Assembly (NCBI GenBank): GCA_050699635.1
Contig: JBOHFK010000002.1
Span: 56,542-120,541, forward strand
Reading direction: 5' to 3'
Length of the DNA stretch: 64,000 nucleotides
Source: GCA-003244245 sp050699635
GTDB taxonomy: Bacteria > Actinomycetota > Actinomycetes > Mycobacteriales > Pseudonocardiaceae
The notes beneath the pieces are model-generated. The model did not search any database. It saw only the letters and a list, made by a program, of their open reading frames with translations, and was not told the DNA's origin. Within the stretch, counting starts at the first letter, position 1. The number at the start of each line of letters is the position of its first letter. The translations under genes and the position numbers were made by a program. Below, piece after piece: positions 17,080 to 25,701 of this stretch.

Positions 17080-18237
17080 TTAGGGCGCGGTACCGGCTGG
17101 GGTGGTGGTCTCGGTGAGGGTGACGTGCTGACCTTGGGGGGTGATGGTGATCCGCCACCGCCCCGGGTCGGGGCGCCCAGCATCGCGCCACCAGTGATAG
17201 GCGGTCTCGATTTCGTCCCAGAGGTGACGGGGCCCGGACTGGTGCACTGGGTAGGTAGTGGTGTCGGGCTGGTAGTGCAGATTGGCCCACGAATCGGTGG
17301 CGGGGTCGACGAACCACAGCGTGCCGGTCAGTTCAGCAGTGGGGTCGGGAACGGTGATGACCGAACAGTCGGGGACTTTCATGCCGATGGCCAGCGAGGC
17401 GTCGTAGTCACCGGCCACGCTGTAGGGTGCCACGCTGGTGTGGCTGTGGCGTGCGGTGGTCTCGTCGCATTCCTCGTCATCAATACTGGCGTAGATACGC
17501 TGATCGCGCAGGAACATGAACGTCACGTTGCCCACGATGCGGCCCTCGGCGGTGCCGTCGGCGCTGACGGTGAACGAGGCCAGCGCCCCGTTGTGGTAGG
17601 GCGTTGCCCACGGGGTCAGGATTTCCCCGCCGGGGCGAGTCTGCGCTACCCATGGGTAGGGGACCTGTTGCACGGCGGCTGTCGACATGATCCGGTCATA
17701 CGGTGCGTGTAGTGGGTAGCCCTGCGTCCCGTCTGCGGTGATCACGGCGACCGGGTAGCCGGTGGTGGTCAGAGCACGGCGGGCGTGGTCGGCGAGATCG
17801 GGGTCGATCTCCACGCTGGTCACGTTCTGGGGGCCCAGGCGGTGGGCGAGCAGGGCGGCGTTGTAGCCGGTCGCGGTGCCGATCTCCAACACCCGCATGC
17901 CCGGTGCGGCGTCCAGGGCATTGAGCATGAGGGCGACCACGTTGGGTTGGCTGGCCGAGCTGGTGATGTAACGCCCGCGTTGCCCCGGTCCGGCCGGGTG
18001 CCCGTCATCGACCTGGGTGATCACCGCGGCGGGGGCGTAGGCGCGGTGCATCCACTCCTGCGGATCGTCGCAGCGGTGCAGGGGCACCAGCTCGGCGCCG
18101 TCGATGCGCCAGATCGTCTCGGGAATAAAACGGTGGCGTGGTACCGCCATGAACGCATCGGACCAGGCCGCCGTCAGTTCACCACCGCAGGTCAAGTGGT
18201 CGAGCAGCCGCTGAGTCAGTATCTCCGTGTCGGTCAT
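17080..18237 (-). CDS. PIMT-like O-methyltransferase with C-terminal extension (candidate RiPP aspartimide enzyme)
   Basis: 385 residues. The first ~220 are a protein-L-isoaspartate methyltransferase fold: MAVPRHRFIPETIW, AYAPAAVITQVDD, motif I MRVLEIGTATGYNAALLAHR, VTSVEIDPDLADHAR and PYDRIMSTAAV. The remaining ~165 residues go beyond housekeeping PIMT length, as is typical of RiPP-associated homologues that methylate Asp and drive succinimide formation. Its ATG overlaps the stop of a 50-residue charged peptide gene (ATGA). No ATP-grasp, lanthipeptide or lasso genes are nearby. A non-RiPP repair role cannot be excluded. Confidence 0.8.
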   Translation of the reverse strand: MTDTEILTQRLLDHLTCGGELTAAWSDAFMAVPRHRFIPETIWRIDGAELVPLHRCDDPQEWMHRAYAPAAVITQVDDGHPAGPGQRGRYITSSASQPNVVALMLNALDAAPGMRVLEIGTATGYNAALLAHRLGPQNVTSVEIDPDLADHARRALTTTGYPVAVITADGTQGYPLHAPYDRIMSTAAVQQVPYPWVAQTRPGGEILTPWATPYHNGALASFTVSADGTAEGRIVGNVTFMFLRDQRIYASIDDEECDETTARHSHTSVAPYSVAGDYDASLAIGMKVPDCSVITVPDPTAELTGTLWFVDPATDSWANLHYQPDTTTYPVHQSGPRHLWDEIETAYHWWRDAGRPDPGRWRITITPQGQHVTLTETTTPAGTAP

Positions 18238-18386
18238 TTCTTGTCGTCGTCCCGCTTATCGGGATCGTCTTGCTTACCGGGACTGTGTCTGCCGCCGTCG
18301 TCCTTTTTGACCCAGTCTCCCTTGGGTAATGGCTTGTCCGGGGGTACCTGCCCGTCCTGTTCCTTCTCCCGATCGTGCTTTCCCAT
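18234..18386 (-). CDS. 50-residue charged peptide, candidate imiditide-like precursor
   Basis: From ATG 18386, with AAGGAG nine bases upstream (another in-frame ATG six bases earlier is too close to it). Very hydrophilic: Lys, Asp and Gly dominate, with one Trp (KGDWVKKDDGGRHSPGKQ) and an acidic/basic tail ending DDDKK. No Cys and no membrane segment. Asp-Gly pairs at residues 11-12 and 30-31 are the chemically favoured sites for aspartimide. Its stop overlaps the methyltransferase start. It may instead be an unmodified charged protein. Confidence 0.65.
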   Translation of the reverse strand: MGKHDREKEQDGQVPPDKPLPKGDWVKKDDGGRHSPGKQDDPDKRDDDKK

Positions 18387-18475
18387 GGACATTGACTCCT
18401 TCGTGTTGCGGCCCACCCAACGGACAGGAATGTGACCGAGGTGCACGACAGCGGCTCCCCTCAGCCGTGTCTGAG

Positions 18476-19276
18476 TCATTCGGTGGTGGGGGTTTGGGGG
18501 TAGCTCAGTTGGGTGTCTTCGGCGCTGCGGCGGGTTTCTTCCATCGCGATCGGGCGCCCATCGGTGTCGGTGGTGACCCGGCGGGTGATCAGGACGGGCA
18601 GGCCGGTGGGGATGGTCAGCGTGGTGGTGTCATCGGGGGTGGGGATGGTGGCCCGGACGTGCTCGACCCACCGCAGCTCCCGCCCGGCCTGCGCGAGGAG
18701 GGTGTAGACCTCAGCGGGCGCTCGGAAGGGGTTGTCGGTCAGGGCGGGGATGTCGGTGCAGGTGGCGACTGGGAGGTAGAACCGGTGGATCATCCGCCGG
18801 GGTGTGCCTTCACCGTCGGCGAGAGCAGGGGTGGGGGCGCTGTTGTGGGTGAGCAGCCGGTCATAGACGAACACGGGGGTGTGCTCGGCAACGCCCAGGC
18901 TGAGCGCGAGGTCCATGGTGGCCGTGGTGCGGTAGCGGTCTTGTTCCTCGGTGGTGTGCCAGTGGTCGGCTTCGGCGTCCATGTAGCGCACGTGCCCGTG
19001 GGGGTCGATGTCACACCGGAGGCCTCGGGTGTCGGCGTGGGCGGCGCGGTCGCGGCGGTTGCGGACGTAGGAGCCCTTGCCGTCCATCACAATGATCAGG
19101 CCTTCCCCGGCGAGGCGTTTGATCGCCTCTCGGGCGGCGTAGCGGGATACCTGGTAGATCTGCATCACCTGGGCCTCGCTGGGTAGCCATGCCCCGGGGG
19201 CGAGCGCGCCGCTGGTGATGTCGCGGCGGAGCGCGTCCGCCACCGGCGCGTACTGCCCGGTTCCTGTCTTAGCCAT
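18476..19276 (-). CDS. GntR-family regulator with UTRA-like domain
   Basis: About 266 residues from ATG 19276 (the frame is open to 19339, and the ribosome site is poorly placed, so the start is uncertain). HTH: YAPVADALRRDITSGALAPG, LPSEAQVMQIYQVSRYAARE, AIKRLAGEGLIIV. C-terminal effector domain: LRWVEHVRATIPTPDDTTTL and PVLITRRVTTDTDGRPIAME. It is immediately upstream of the peptide/methyltransferase pair on the same strand and is their likely local regulator. Confidence 0.85.
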   Translation of the reverse strand: MAKTGTGQYAPVADALRRDITSGALAPGAWLPSEAQVMQIYQVSRYAAREAIKRLAGEGLIIVMDGKGSYVRNRRDRAAHADTRGLRCDIDPHGHVRYMDAEADHWHTTEEQDRYRTTATMDLALSLGVAEHTPVFVYDRLLTHNSAPTPALADGEGTPRRMIHRFYLPVATCTDIPALTDNPFRAPAEVYTLLAQAGRELRWVEHVRATIPTPDDTTTLTIPTGLPVLITRRVTTDTDGRPIAMEETRRSAEDTQLSYPQTPTTE

Positions 19277-19386
19277 CTCCTCTGATGCCTTCCACTCTGT
19301 GTGGCCTACGCCACACCGCAGCGGTGCAGTCCGGGTCACTCCGGTTCACCTCTGTGCGCTGCGGTCTCTCCTGTTCACCTGTTGTC

Positions 19387-19493
19387 TAACACCTATCGCA
19401 CAGCTTGTCCAGCTCTCGTGTGTCGGCTGGCGGTGAAGTCTGCCAGTAGGTGTAACATTCCGCCATCCTATCCGATAGGTATGTGATAGGTGT
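19387..19493. promoter_or_regulatory. Divergent region with CCTATC-based palindromes
   Basis: ACACCTATCGCACA near 19388-19401, its inverse-like GTGATAGGTGT at 19483-19493, and a perfect 13-bp palindrome CCTATCCGATAGG at 19467-19479. They lie between the GntR start and the small gene at 19552, and are good operator candidates for that regulator. Confidence 0.5.
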
Positions 19494-19551
19494 CGTGGCC
19501 GTGGTGGTCCCGGCGATCAACCGAGGATCTAGGGAAGGGACATAGAAGCTG

Positions 19552-19761
19552 GTGGAGACCTGGGAGAGGTTGCAGGCGCGGCTGTTTCACCTGGGGTATC
19601 TGGGTGAGGAGCTGCCCCGGGTGGTGTCTGGGCCGGGGGTGTCGGCGTGGTTGTACCGGGTGATCGCCGCGGAGGCGGGTGAGGTGGCCCGCCTCGCGGG
19701 CGACTACATCGCCGAGTGCGAACGCCCCGGCAGTGCCCGCAATGGTGGTGGTGCCCTCTGA
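19552..19761 (+). CDS. Small hypothetical protein upstream of translocase
   Basis: 69 residues from GTG 19552, with AGGGAAGGGA upstream. It reads ETWERLQARLFHLGYLGEEL, then a helix WLYRVIAAEAGEVARLAGDY. Not recognised. Probably the first gene of the translocase operon; it overlaps the presumed translocase N-terminal frame. Confidence 0.55.
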   Translation: METWERLQARLFHLGYLGEELPRVVSGPGVSAWLYRVIAAEAGEVARLAGDYIAECERPGSARNGGGAL

Positions 19762-20552
19762 GGCCCCGTCGCGGCAACGAGCGCGACGACGCTGCGCGGG
19801 AGCGGGTCGCTGTCACCGGGCAGGTGCTGTCCCGGGACAGCGAGATTCCCCGGCAGCGCGACACTGACACCCACCGCGTCGCGCCATCGGGGAGCACACA
19901 GGGCAGCGAGCGTGGCGCCCGCGGTGTGGGCGGTGGCCACTGGGTGACGTACTGGCCTGAGCTGGCCTACCTGCCGATCGGTGCCCGCCACGCGCGGGCG
20001 GCGACCTGCCGCGCGCTGCGGGCCCTCCGACGCGTGTGGCGTCACGTCGTCTCCCGTGCTGGCCGTGCCGCGGTGGCCGCGCGGGTGGCGTTGCGCTGGT
20101 GGGGGGTGCGTGTGCTGTGCCCGGCCGCGCGCCTCGCAGGGCGGGCGCCCCGCCGGGTAGGGGTGTGGTGCTGGCAGCGGGTCGAACCGCGCCTGCGGGA
20201 CGCGGCGGGGTGGCTGGTGCACACCGCCCCCGGTGTCGTGGGCCGGTTGCTGCTGCGCTTCGCCGGGTGGCTGCCGATCGCGGTGGCCCGGGTGCTGCGC
20301 CATGCGGCGGTGGGATTTGGGTGGTTGCTGGTCCGGTTGGTGCGCTATTGCCTGGCCTACCCCGAATACGCCGCAGTGGTGCGCGAGGCCCGCGAGACCG
20401 ACAGCCGCGCCGGGCCCGCGCCACGATTGTGGCGTGGCGCCGGGCCGCCACCCGTCGCAGCATCGCCACCGTCGTGCTGTTCGTCGCAGCCTCGCTGGGG
20501 TTGTGGTGGTGCGACCACAGCTACGGCAGGCTCGCCGTGGTCGCCGGGCTGA
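19716..20552 (+). pseudogene. N-terminal segment of FtsK/TraSA-like protein, out of frame with its ATPase part
   Basis: A 278-codon frame from GTG 19716. After a polar start (VAVTGQVLSRDSEIPRQRD) come repeated amphipathic Arg/Trp/Leu segments (LRALRRVWRHVVSRAGR, GRLLLRFAGWLPIAVARVL, WLLVRLVRYCLAYPEY). Such stretches occur at the N-terminus of actinobacterial element translocases. Similarity ends around VREARETDSRAG, where the ATPase frame takes over one base out of phase, near 20398-20412. The start codon is uncertain. Confidence 0.55.
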
Positions 20553-22117
20553 TGGTCGTGGTGGGAGCGCTAGCCGGGGTGGGTCGGGCGGTGCGCCCGC
20601 TGCCCGAACCCGAACCCGGCCAGGCGCCCAGTGAGCCAGGGCCCGATGACCCGTACCCGATCGCCGACGCGCACACCCGCACCGAGGCCGCCGACTGTGT
20701 CCGCCGCGCGCTGGGCGCTGAGGCCATCGCGCTCCGCCTCGCCGGGGAGGCCCGGCGCACCCCGTGGGGATGGGAGGTCGCGGTGGTCCTGCGGTCCGGG
20801 ACTCCGGCCGGGATCGTCACCAAGACCGCCGACCTGGAAACCCACCTGGATCTGCCGGCCGGGGGGCTGCTGGTCACCCCCGACCGCACCCGCCGCGCCC
20901 GCGTCGTGTTGCGCCTAGCGGAGCGGGACCCGTTCACCGGAATCGGGCCACCCCCCCTGCGGGGGCGGGTGAGTATCACCCAGCGGGCGGTGATCGGGGC
21001 CCGGATCGACGGGACCGCCCTGGCGGTGCCGCTGCTCGGCGTGCACGCCGTGGTGATCGGCACCAGCGGAGCCGGGAAATCCACCACCCTGCGCACCGTG
21101 GCCGACGCCGCCGCCGCATGCACCGATGCGCTGGTCTGGGACCTCGACCCCGCCGGATGCGGCCTCGACGCGCTCGGATCGGGCGTGGGACGTCGGGAAC
21201 GTGACCCCGCCGGGATCACCGACGCTCTCGCCGACGCCCTCGCGGTAGCCGAGACCCGGCCCCGGATGCTCGCCGAACTGGGGATGGGCGCCGCCTGGAT
21301 CCCCACTCCAACTCGGCCAGCACTCGTCGTTGTCGTCGACGAATACCCCCGGCTGACCGACAAGGCCAAGGCCCTGGCGGTGGCGCTGCTGCGAGTCGGG
21401 CGCAAGGCCCGCGTCACGCTGATCCTCGCCGCGACCGAGGCCACCTCCGACGCGCTGGGCGCGGCGATCGCCGACACCACCGCATTGGCCATCCTGCACG
21501 CCTGCCGCCACACCGACGTCCGGCTGGTGCTCGGCCCCCACATGCTCGCCGACGGGTGGCGACCCGACCGGCTCCACCCCGCCACCGCCGACGACCCCGG
21601 CGACGCCGGACGCGCCTACGTGGCCACCGCCGGCAACCGGGAACCCCTCATCAGCGCCATCCACCCCCTGGACGAGGCCGACGCCAACGAACGCGGCCAG
21701 CGTCGGGCCGCTGCCGGGCTGCCCCGCATCGACCCGCAATCCTGGGCCGCCGCCCGCGCCCACCGCCACCACACCAGCCCTACGACCAGCCCGGCCAGCA
21801 CAACGGAGCAGGCCAACACCGTGGACCCAGCGCTGATCGACCGCGACGGCGGGCAGTCCCTACTCCACGCCGTCACCATGCTCTCGATCTTCGCCGCGGA
21901 CGACCGGTTATGGACCGAGGAACTCCTGTCCCGCCTGGCCACCCACGACCTGCAGGCCTACGGCACCTGGGACGCCGAGCACCTCTCCACGGTGCTCCGC
22001 CGCTTCGCCATCACCCCGACCCAGATCTGGCGACACGGCCGCAACCGGCGCGGCTACCTCCGCGCCGACATCGCCCGCGCCGTGGGCTACCACGACACCA
22101 CCGAGACCGGCTCCTGA
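20429..22117 (+). CDS. FtsK/SpoIIIE-type DNA translocase (TraSA-like), main ATPase part
   Basis: Family role: hexameric ATPase that moves double-stranded DNA between mycelial cells in actinomycete conjugation. This frame begins with RRAATRRSIATVVLFVAASL (membrane helix). Walker A is VIGTSGAGKSTTLRTVADAA, Walker B is ALVVVVDEYPRL, followed by TLILAATEATSDALG. A C-terminal winged-helix-like region is TEELLSRLATHDLQAYGTWD. GTG 20429 is only a possible restart; the frame is open back to 20036. A one-base lesion upstream probably split one gene. Its 3' end abuts a CTAG-rich array. Confidence 0.82.
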   Translation: MAWRRAATRRSIATVVLFVAASLGLWWCDHSYGRLAVVAGLMVVVGALAGVGRAVRPLPEPEPGQAPSEPGPDDPYPIADAHTRTEAADCVRRALGAEAIALRLAGEARRTPWGWEVAVVLRSGTPAGIVTKTADLETHLDLPAGGLLVTPDRTRRARVVLRLAERDPFTGIGPPPLRGRVSITQRAVIGARIDGTALAVPLLGVHAVVIGTSGAGKSTTLRTVADAAAACTDALVWDLDPAGCGLDALGSGVGRRERDPAGITDALADALAVAETRPRMLAELGMGAAWIPTPTRPALVVVVDEYPRLTDKAKALAVALLRVGRKARVTLILAATEATSDALGAAIADTTALAILHACRHTDVRLVLGPHMLADGWRPDRLHPATADDPGDAGRAYVATAGNREPLISAIHPLDEADANERGQRRAAAGLPRIDPQSWAAARAHRHHTSPTTSPASTTEQANTVDPALIDRDGGQSLLHAVTMLSIFAADDRLWTEELLSRLATHDLQAYGTWDAEHLSTVLRRFAITPTQIWRHGRNRRGYLRADIARAVGYHDTTETGS

Positions 22118-22144
22118 ACCCCGCGCCCCGCCCCACGCACCCCG

Positions 22145-22252
22145 CTAGACCCCCGCTAGGCCACCCCGCCCGCCTAGCGGCGTCTAGCACCCCCTCTAGC
22201 ACCCCCTCTAGCGGCCCCGACACGCCCACCGACCTGGGCTCTAGCGCCCTAG
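22145..22252. repeat. CTAG-rich repeat cluster
   Basis: Eight CTAG tetranucleotides in 108 bp, several inside the repeated block CTCTAGCACCCCC; a ninth is at 22330. CTAG is usually scarce in bacterial DNA. The cluster lies between the translocase stop and the XRE gene. It could be a binding array (clt/origin-like) or an operator region. Confidence 0.6.
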
Positions 22253-22419
22253 CACCCCCACCCGACCCCCCATCCCCAATCCGGCCGAAATCCCCACAAC
22301 GGGCCCACAGCCATCACAACCGCCCACCCCTAGCACCCCCCACCGCTACGGGAGAGCCGCACCTGACCCACGACGAGCACGACCCGCACACCCCACCGCA
22401 CCAGTCCGCTCCCGGACCG

Positions 22420-22824
22420 GTGCCGGTGTTCGCCCCAGCCCGGCTCCGCGGCTACCGACACCTCCGCGGACTCGACCACACCACCCTCGCCACCGCCGCC
22501 CACACCACCCCCCAGACACTCGCCGCGATCGAGAACGGACATACCACCCCCAGCACCCGGCTGATCACCACGCTCGCCCAAGCGCTCGACTGCCCGCCCA
22601 CCGAACTGCACACCACCGGCGACCCCCACGACAACAGCGGCTACTGGGACGTCATCTGCGCCGCCCTACCACCACTGACCCACACCGAGATCACCACCGC
22701 AGCCACCGCACTACGCCGCGCCACCGGCCCCGGGCACGCCAACGACCGCGACTCTCCTCGCCTCCCCACCCACCACCAAGATCATCCAACCGGGGACAAC
22801 GCCTCACCACACACGAGCCCGTAG
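22420..22824 (+). CDS. XRE-family helix-turn-helix protein (copy 1)
   Basis: About 134 residues from GTG 22420; no strong ribosome site is visible, so the start is uncertain. HTH: ARLRGYRHLRGLDHTTLATA, then AHTTPQTLAAIENGHTTPST and LITTLAQALDCPPTELHTTG. A distinct C-terminal motif NSGYWDVICAALPPLTHTEI follows. The same architecture recurs at 23786. It may control excision or transfer of the element. The TAG stop lies within the first CGTAGTAG repeat. Confidence 0.75.
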   Translation: MPVFAPARLRGYRHLRGLDHTTLATAAHTTPQTLAAIENGHTTPSTRLITTLAQALDCPPTELHTTGDPHDNSGYWDVICAALPPLTHTEITTAATALRRATGPGHANDRDSPRLPTHHQDHPTGDNASPHTSP

Positions 22825-22893
22825 TAGCCCCTGAGCTGCAATGATGCACCAGCCGTAGAATCGCCGTAGTAGATCGGTGCCCCTTCGTAGTAG
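22820..22893. repeat. CGTAGTAG direct repeats
   Basis: CGTAGTAG at 22820-22827, 22865-22872 and 22886-22893, with a variant GGTAGTAG near 23084. Just downstream of the first XRE gene. Confidence 0.6.
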
Positions 22894-23226
22894 CGAAAAC
22901 ACCCCTCCACGACAAACATCGTCCAGGACGAGGACGGGGCAGCGCCGCGCTCGACAGCACCCACAACCGCAGCTCGTGACCGGTTTGGGCTCCCGGCTTC
23001 CGGTCGGGGGTGGGGCCAACTCTCGCCGGAAATCTCTGCCCAGGTGGGGCCCAGAACTGGCCGGAAAAATCAATCACCGGTAGTAGTCGGACGTCACGCT
23101 GGCTATCGGCCCACAGGGACCGCGCCCCGCCACGCTGCCCACCGGTGGCGGGGCGCGCGGGACCTTCCCGTCGGTACACGGCGGAACGTCTGCCTTCCCC
23201 CGCACACGCCGACGACGTCATTGCTA

Positions 23227-23320
23227 CCTTGGGTGACAACTTGGGAGATCAGGTGCCCGCGCGGTGACTTCCGTTGGTGGTTCACCTTGGGGATCAAGTG
23301 GGGGATCAACTTGGGGTACC
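23227..23320. repeat. CTTGGGG-ATCAA iteron-like repeats
   Basis: Five copies of a 10-13 bp unit: CCTTGGGTGACAA (23227), CTTGGGAGATCA (23240), CCTTGGGGATCAA (23285), GTGGGGGATCAA (23298) and CTTGGGGTACC (23310). They occupy the 950-bp gene-poor gap between the two XRE genes. The rest of 22825-23785 has the CGTAGTAG copies and one hairpin, but no credible gene. Confidence 0.65.
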
Positions 23321-23493
23321 GATTAGAGCACCACCCCCAAGCACCCGGCGAAACGCCAGCGTGGACCGGACGTAAGAGGATCCGCTGTGATACCAGACTC
23401 CCGTGTCCACAAAGCAACAGGGTGAGACATTGGGCCGGGCCGGCGGGAAAGAAATGCTAGCCGCGGGGCCGAATAACGGCGTTATATTTGGAC

Positions 23494-23524
23494 TTCAGGG
23501 GTGAGCCGCACGCCCACCCCTGAA
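23494..23524. terminator. Perfect 10-bp hairpin
   Basis: TTCAGGGGTG at 23494-23503 pairs exactly with CACCCCTGAA at 23515-23524 across an 11-base loop. There is no clear T-run on either strand, so it may be a terminator or a protein or relaxase site. Confidence 0.45.
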
Positions 23525-23785
23525 AGGCCCGGAGCCCGTGACCTCACGCCCGCCTCGTCCCTGTCCCCGGCCAGCGCCCCGCTGTGGGCTCCACGGTGGC
23601 AGGCCCGCGCACCGACCTGCCGAGTTACCTGCCCGGCTTCCGTCTAGGTGGGAAGGGGCTGTTGCCGACAACGATGCTGCTCACCGGTTTGCCGGCCCGT
23701 CCTGGGCTTACCCCGACTCGGCACCCAGCGGGAACTTGTCACGAGGAAGGCGACGACAGCGACCCAGCGGGGCTGGTGGTCGACC

Positions 23786-24190
23786 GTGACCCCGTCCTTC
23801 CCGGTGGCAGTGTTCTGCCCGGCCCGGCGGCGCGCGCATCGCCACCTGCGCGGCTGGGACCGCGCCAGGCTTGCCAGGGCCGTCGCCGCCACCGTTGAGG
23901 CCATCGCCGCGATCGAGACCGGCCGAGCCAGCCCGTGCCCCCGGCTGGTGACCGCGCTGGCCGAGGCGCTGGACTGCTCACCCCCCGCGCTGCACACGAC
24001 CAGCGACCCGGGCGACAACGCCGGCTACTGGGAGGTGATCTGCGCCGGGTTGCCCCCGCTGAGCGGCACCCAGATCGCCACCCTGGGCACCGTGCTGCGC
24101 CGCATCCACCCCGCGCCCCGACACCCGACCCCGGACACCCCCCGGCCAGCACCGCGCCGCCTGAGCACCCGCCGGCAGGCACATCAGCCC
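23786..24190 (+). CDS. XRE-family helix-turn-helix protein (copy 2), stop unresolved
   Basis: Paralogue of 22420-22824: ARRRAHRHLRGWDRARLARA, AIAAIETGRASPCPRLVTAL, AEALDCSPPALHTTSDPGDN and AGYWEVICAGLPPLSGTQIA align block by block. GTG 23786 is the start matching copy 1, but the frame is open from 23648. Downstream it stays open to 24748, far inside the antisense integrase gene. I end the entry where similarity to copy 1 stops. A lost stop or a long antiparallel overlap is likely. Confidence 0.6.
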
Positions 24191-25701
24191 TTGGGGGCGG
24201 CCGGGGTGGTGTTCGGGTCGGCGACGCGGACCCGGGCGGGGTCGAACACCCGCCGCCCACCCTTGGGGGCGGGATCGAGCACCAGCCGCAGCGACCCCAG
24301 CGCGGCCACCAGCAAACCCCGGCGCTCAGCGGGTTCCGCGGCGTCCCACTGCGCGCCCACCGTGGCCGCGTCCAGCACCGCCACCGGCCCGGCCGGTTCC
24401 CCCACCGCCAAGCCGTCCCGCTCGGCACGCAACCGGGCCAGATCGGTAGCGATCGGCTGGTTGGCCTTGTCGAACGCCGCCAGGGTGATCTCCCGGCGAC
24501 CCAGCCGATCCGCCAACGCCTCCCCGATCGCCTCACACTCCGCGATCTCCGTACGGACCGCCGTGAGCCGGTCGGCCACCCGGGCGCGGGCCGCCGCGAC
24601 CGCCGCCGCATGCCTCGGGTCCGACAGCCGGCGCATCACGAACGAGCGCAGCTCACGATCCACCCGGCGGACATCAGCCGCCACCCCACCACAACCCCCG
24701 GAGTCCTTATTGCAGTGGTACTGCCGCCGGGGCGAACCATCCGGGTAGGTCCCCGCGTGCGGGCGTCCCGTCAAGCCGCGCCCGCACAGCCCGCAGCGCA
24801 ACACCCCCGAGGCGGTGTACCGCCCACCCGGTGGGCGACCCCGCCGCCGCCCCGACAAGATCGCCCGCAACCGCTCAAAATCACCGCGGTCCACGATCGG
24901 ATCCCCGGGCATCTGCCCCACCACCACCCCGTCATGCTCCACCAACCCCGCGTTACGGGCCCGGGACAGCACCGCACGCACCAGCACCGGGATCCACACC
25001 TTGCCCCCCGCCGTGCGCAACCCCTCCGCGTTCCACTGCGCCGCCACACTGGCATACGACGCCCCGGCCAACACCGCCGCCGTCCCGTCCCGAATCGCGG
25101 CCCGCTCTACCGCCACCACCTCCGCCGGGACCTCCGTGCGGGCGCCGTCCGCACCACGCACACGCTCCCGGCCCGGGAACCCGAACGCCCGGCCGCACAC
25201 ATGCGCCACCCCGTTACGCCGCAACGTCTCAAACCGCCGCCGGATCCGCCGCGACGCATCATCCGACGAGCGGCACGCATGAGCCACCTCCACCCGCAAA
25301 ATGAACCGATCATTCGGATCCGCCAAATCCCACTGGCCATGCGCGCACCCCAGCGTCAGACCCCGATTCGAGAACTCCAACAACCGCTCCAGATCCCGCG
25401 GCAACCGCAACAACCGATCCACATGCCACACCACCGCACCATCGGACTCCCCCGACGCCAACCGCCCCAACAACCGCTCCCAATCCGGACGCCGCACGTT
25501 CGGTTTCCACGCCGACAGATCATCATCAGTCAGCTCCACCCCCAACACCCCACCCAGACGGTCAATCACCCGCCGGTTATCCGCGTGCTGCTCCTCCACC
25601 TTCTCCAACTCACCCGACACGTTGCGCGACAACCGCGCATAGGAGTCCAGCACCAACCGACGCCCCGACCCCTCACCCCTACCATCACCACGTGCGCCCA
25701 T
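24184..25701 (-). CDS. Large serine recombinase (element integrase)
   Basis: About 505 residues from ATG 25701. Catalytic domain: LVLDSYARLSRN with the nucleophile Ser in Y-x-R-x-S, then DLSAWKPNVRRPDWERLLG and AVVWHVDRLLRLPRDL. Recombinase domain: RETLRRNGVAH-like region and GASYASVAAQWNAEGLRTAG. Zinc ribbon: LRCGLCGRGLTGR ... YHCNKDSGGCGG. Coiled-coil C-terminus: RLTAVRTEIAECEAIGEALA. It starts eight bases inside the P arm of attR and is preceded by the read-through frame of the host gene, which stops inside its first codons. No strong ribosome site is seen. Confidence 0.93.
   Translation of the reverse strand: MGARGDGRGEGSGRRLVLDSYARLSRNVSGELEKVEEQHADNRRVIDRLGGVLGVELTDDDLSAWKPNVRRPDWERLLGRLASGESDGAVVWHVDRLLRLPRDLERLLEFSNRGLTLGCAHGQWDLADPNDRFILRVEVAHACRSSDDASRRIRRRFETLRRNGVAHVCGRAFGFPGRERVRGADGARTEVPAEVVAVERAAIRDGTAAVLAGASYASVAAQWNAEGLRTAGGKVWIPVLVRAVLSRARNAGLVEHDGVVVGQMPGDPIVDRGDFERLRAILSGRRRGRPPGGRYTASGVLRCGLCGRGLTGRPHAGTYPDGSPRRQYHCNKDSGGCGGVAADVRRVDRELRSFVMRRLSDPRHAAAVAAARARVADRLTAVRTEIAECEAIGEALADRLGRREITLAAFDKANQPIATDLARLRAERDGLAVGEPAGPVAVLDAATVGAQWDAAEPAERRGLLVAALGSLRLVLDPAPKGGRRVFDPARVRVADPNTTPAAPKG

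Noticed and set aside
20390..20431. Programmed -1 frameshift in the translocase gene
   Set aside because: No slippery heptamer in the correct register and no clear downstream structure; a simple base loss explains it better.
23648..24748. 366-codon XRE protein extending into the integrase gene
   Set aside because: Residues after about 24190 are the antisense shadow of the integrase and have no similarity to copy 1.
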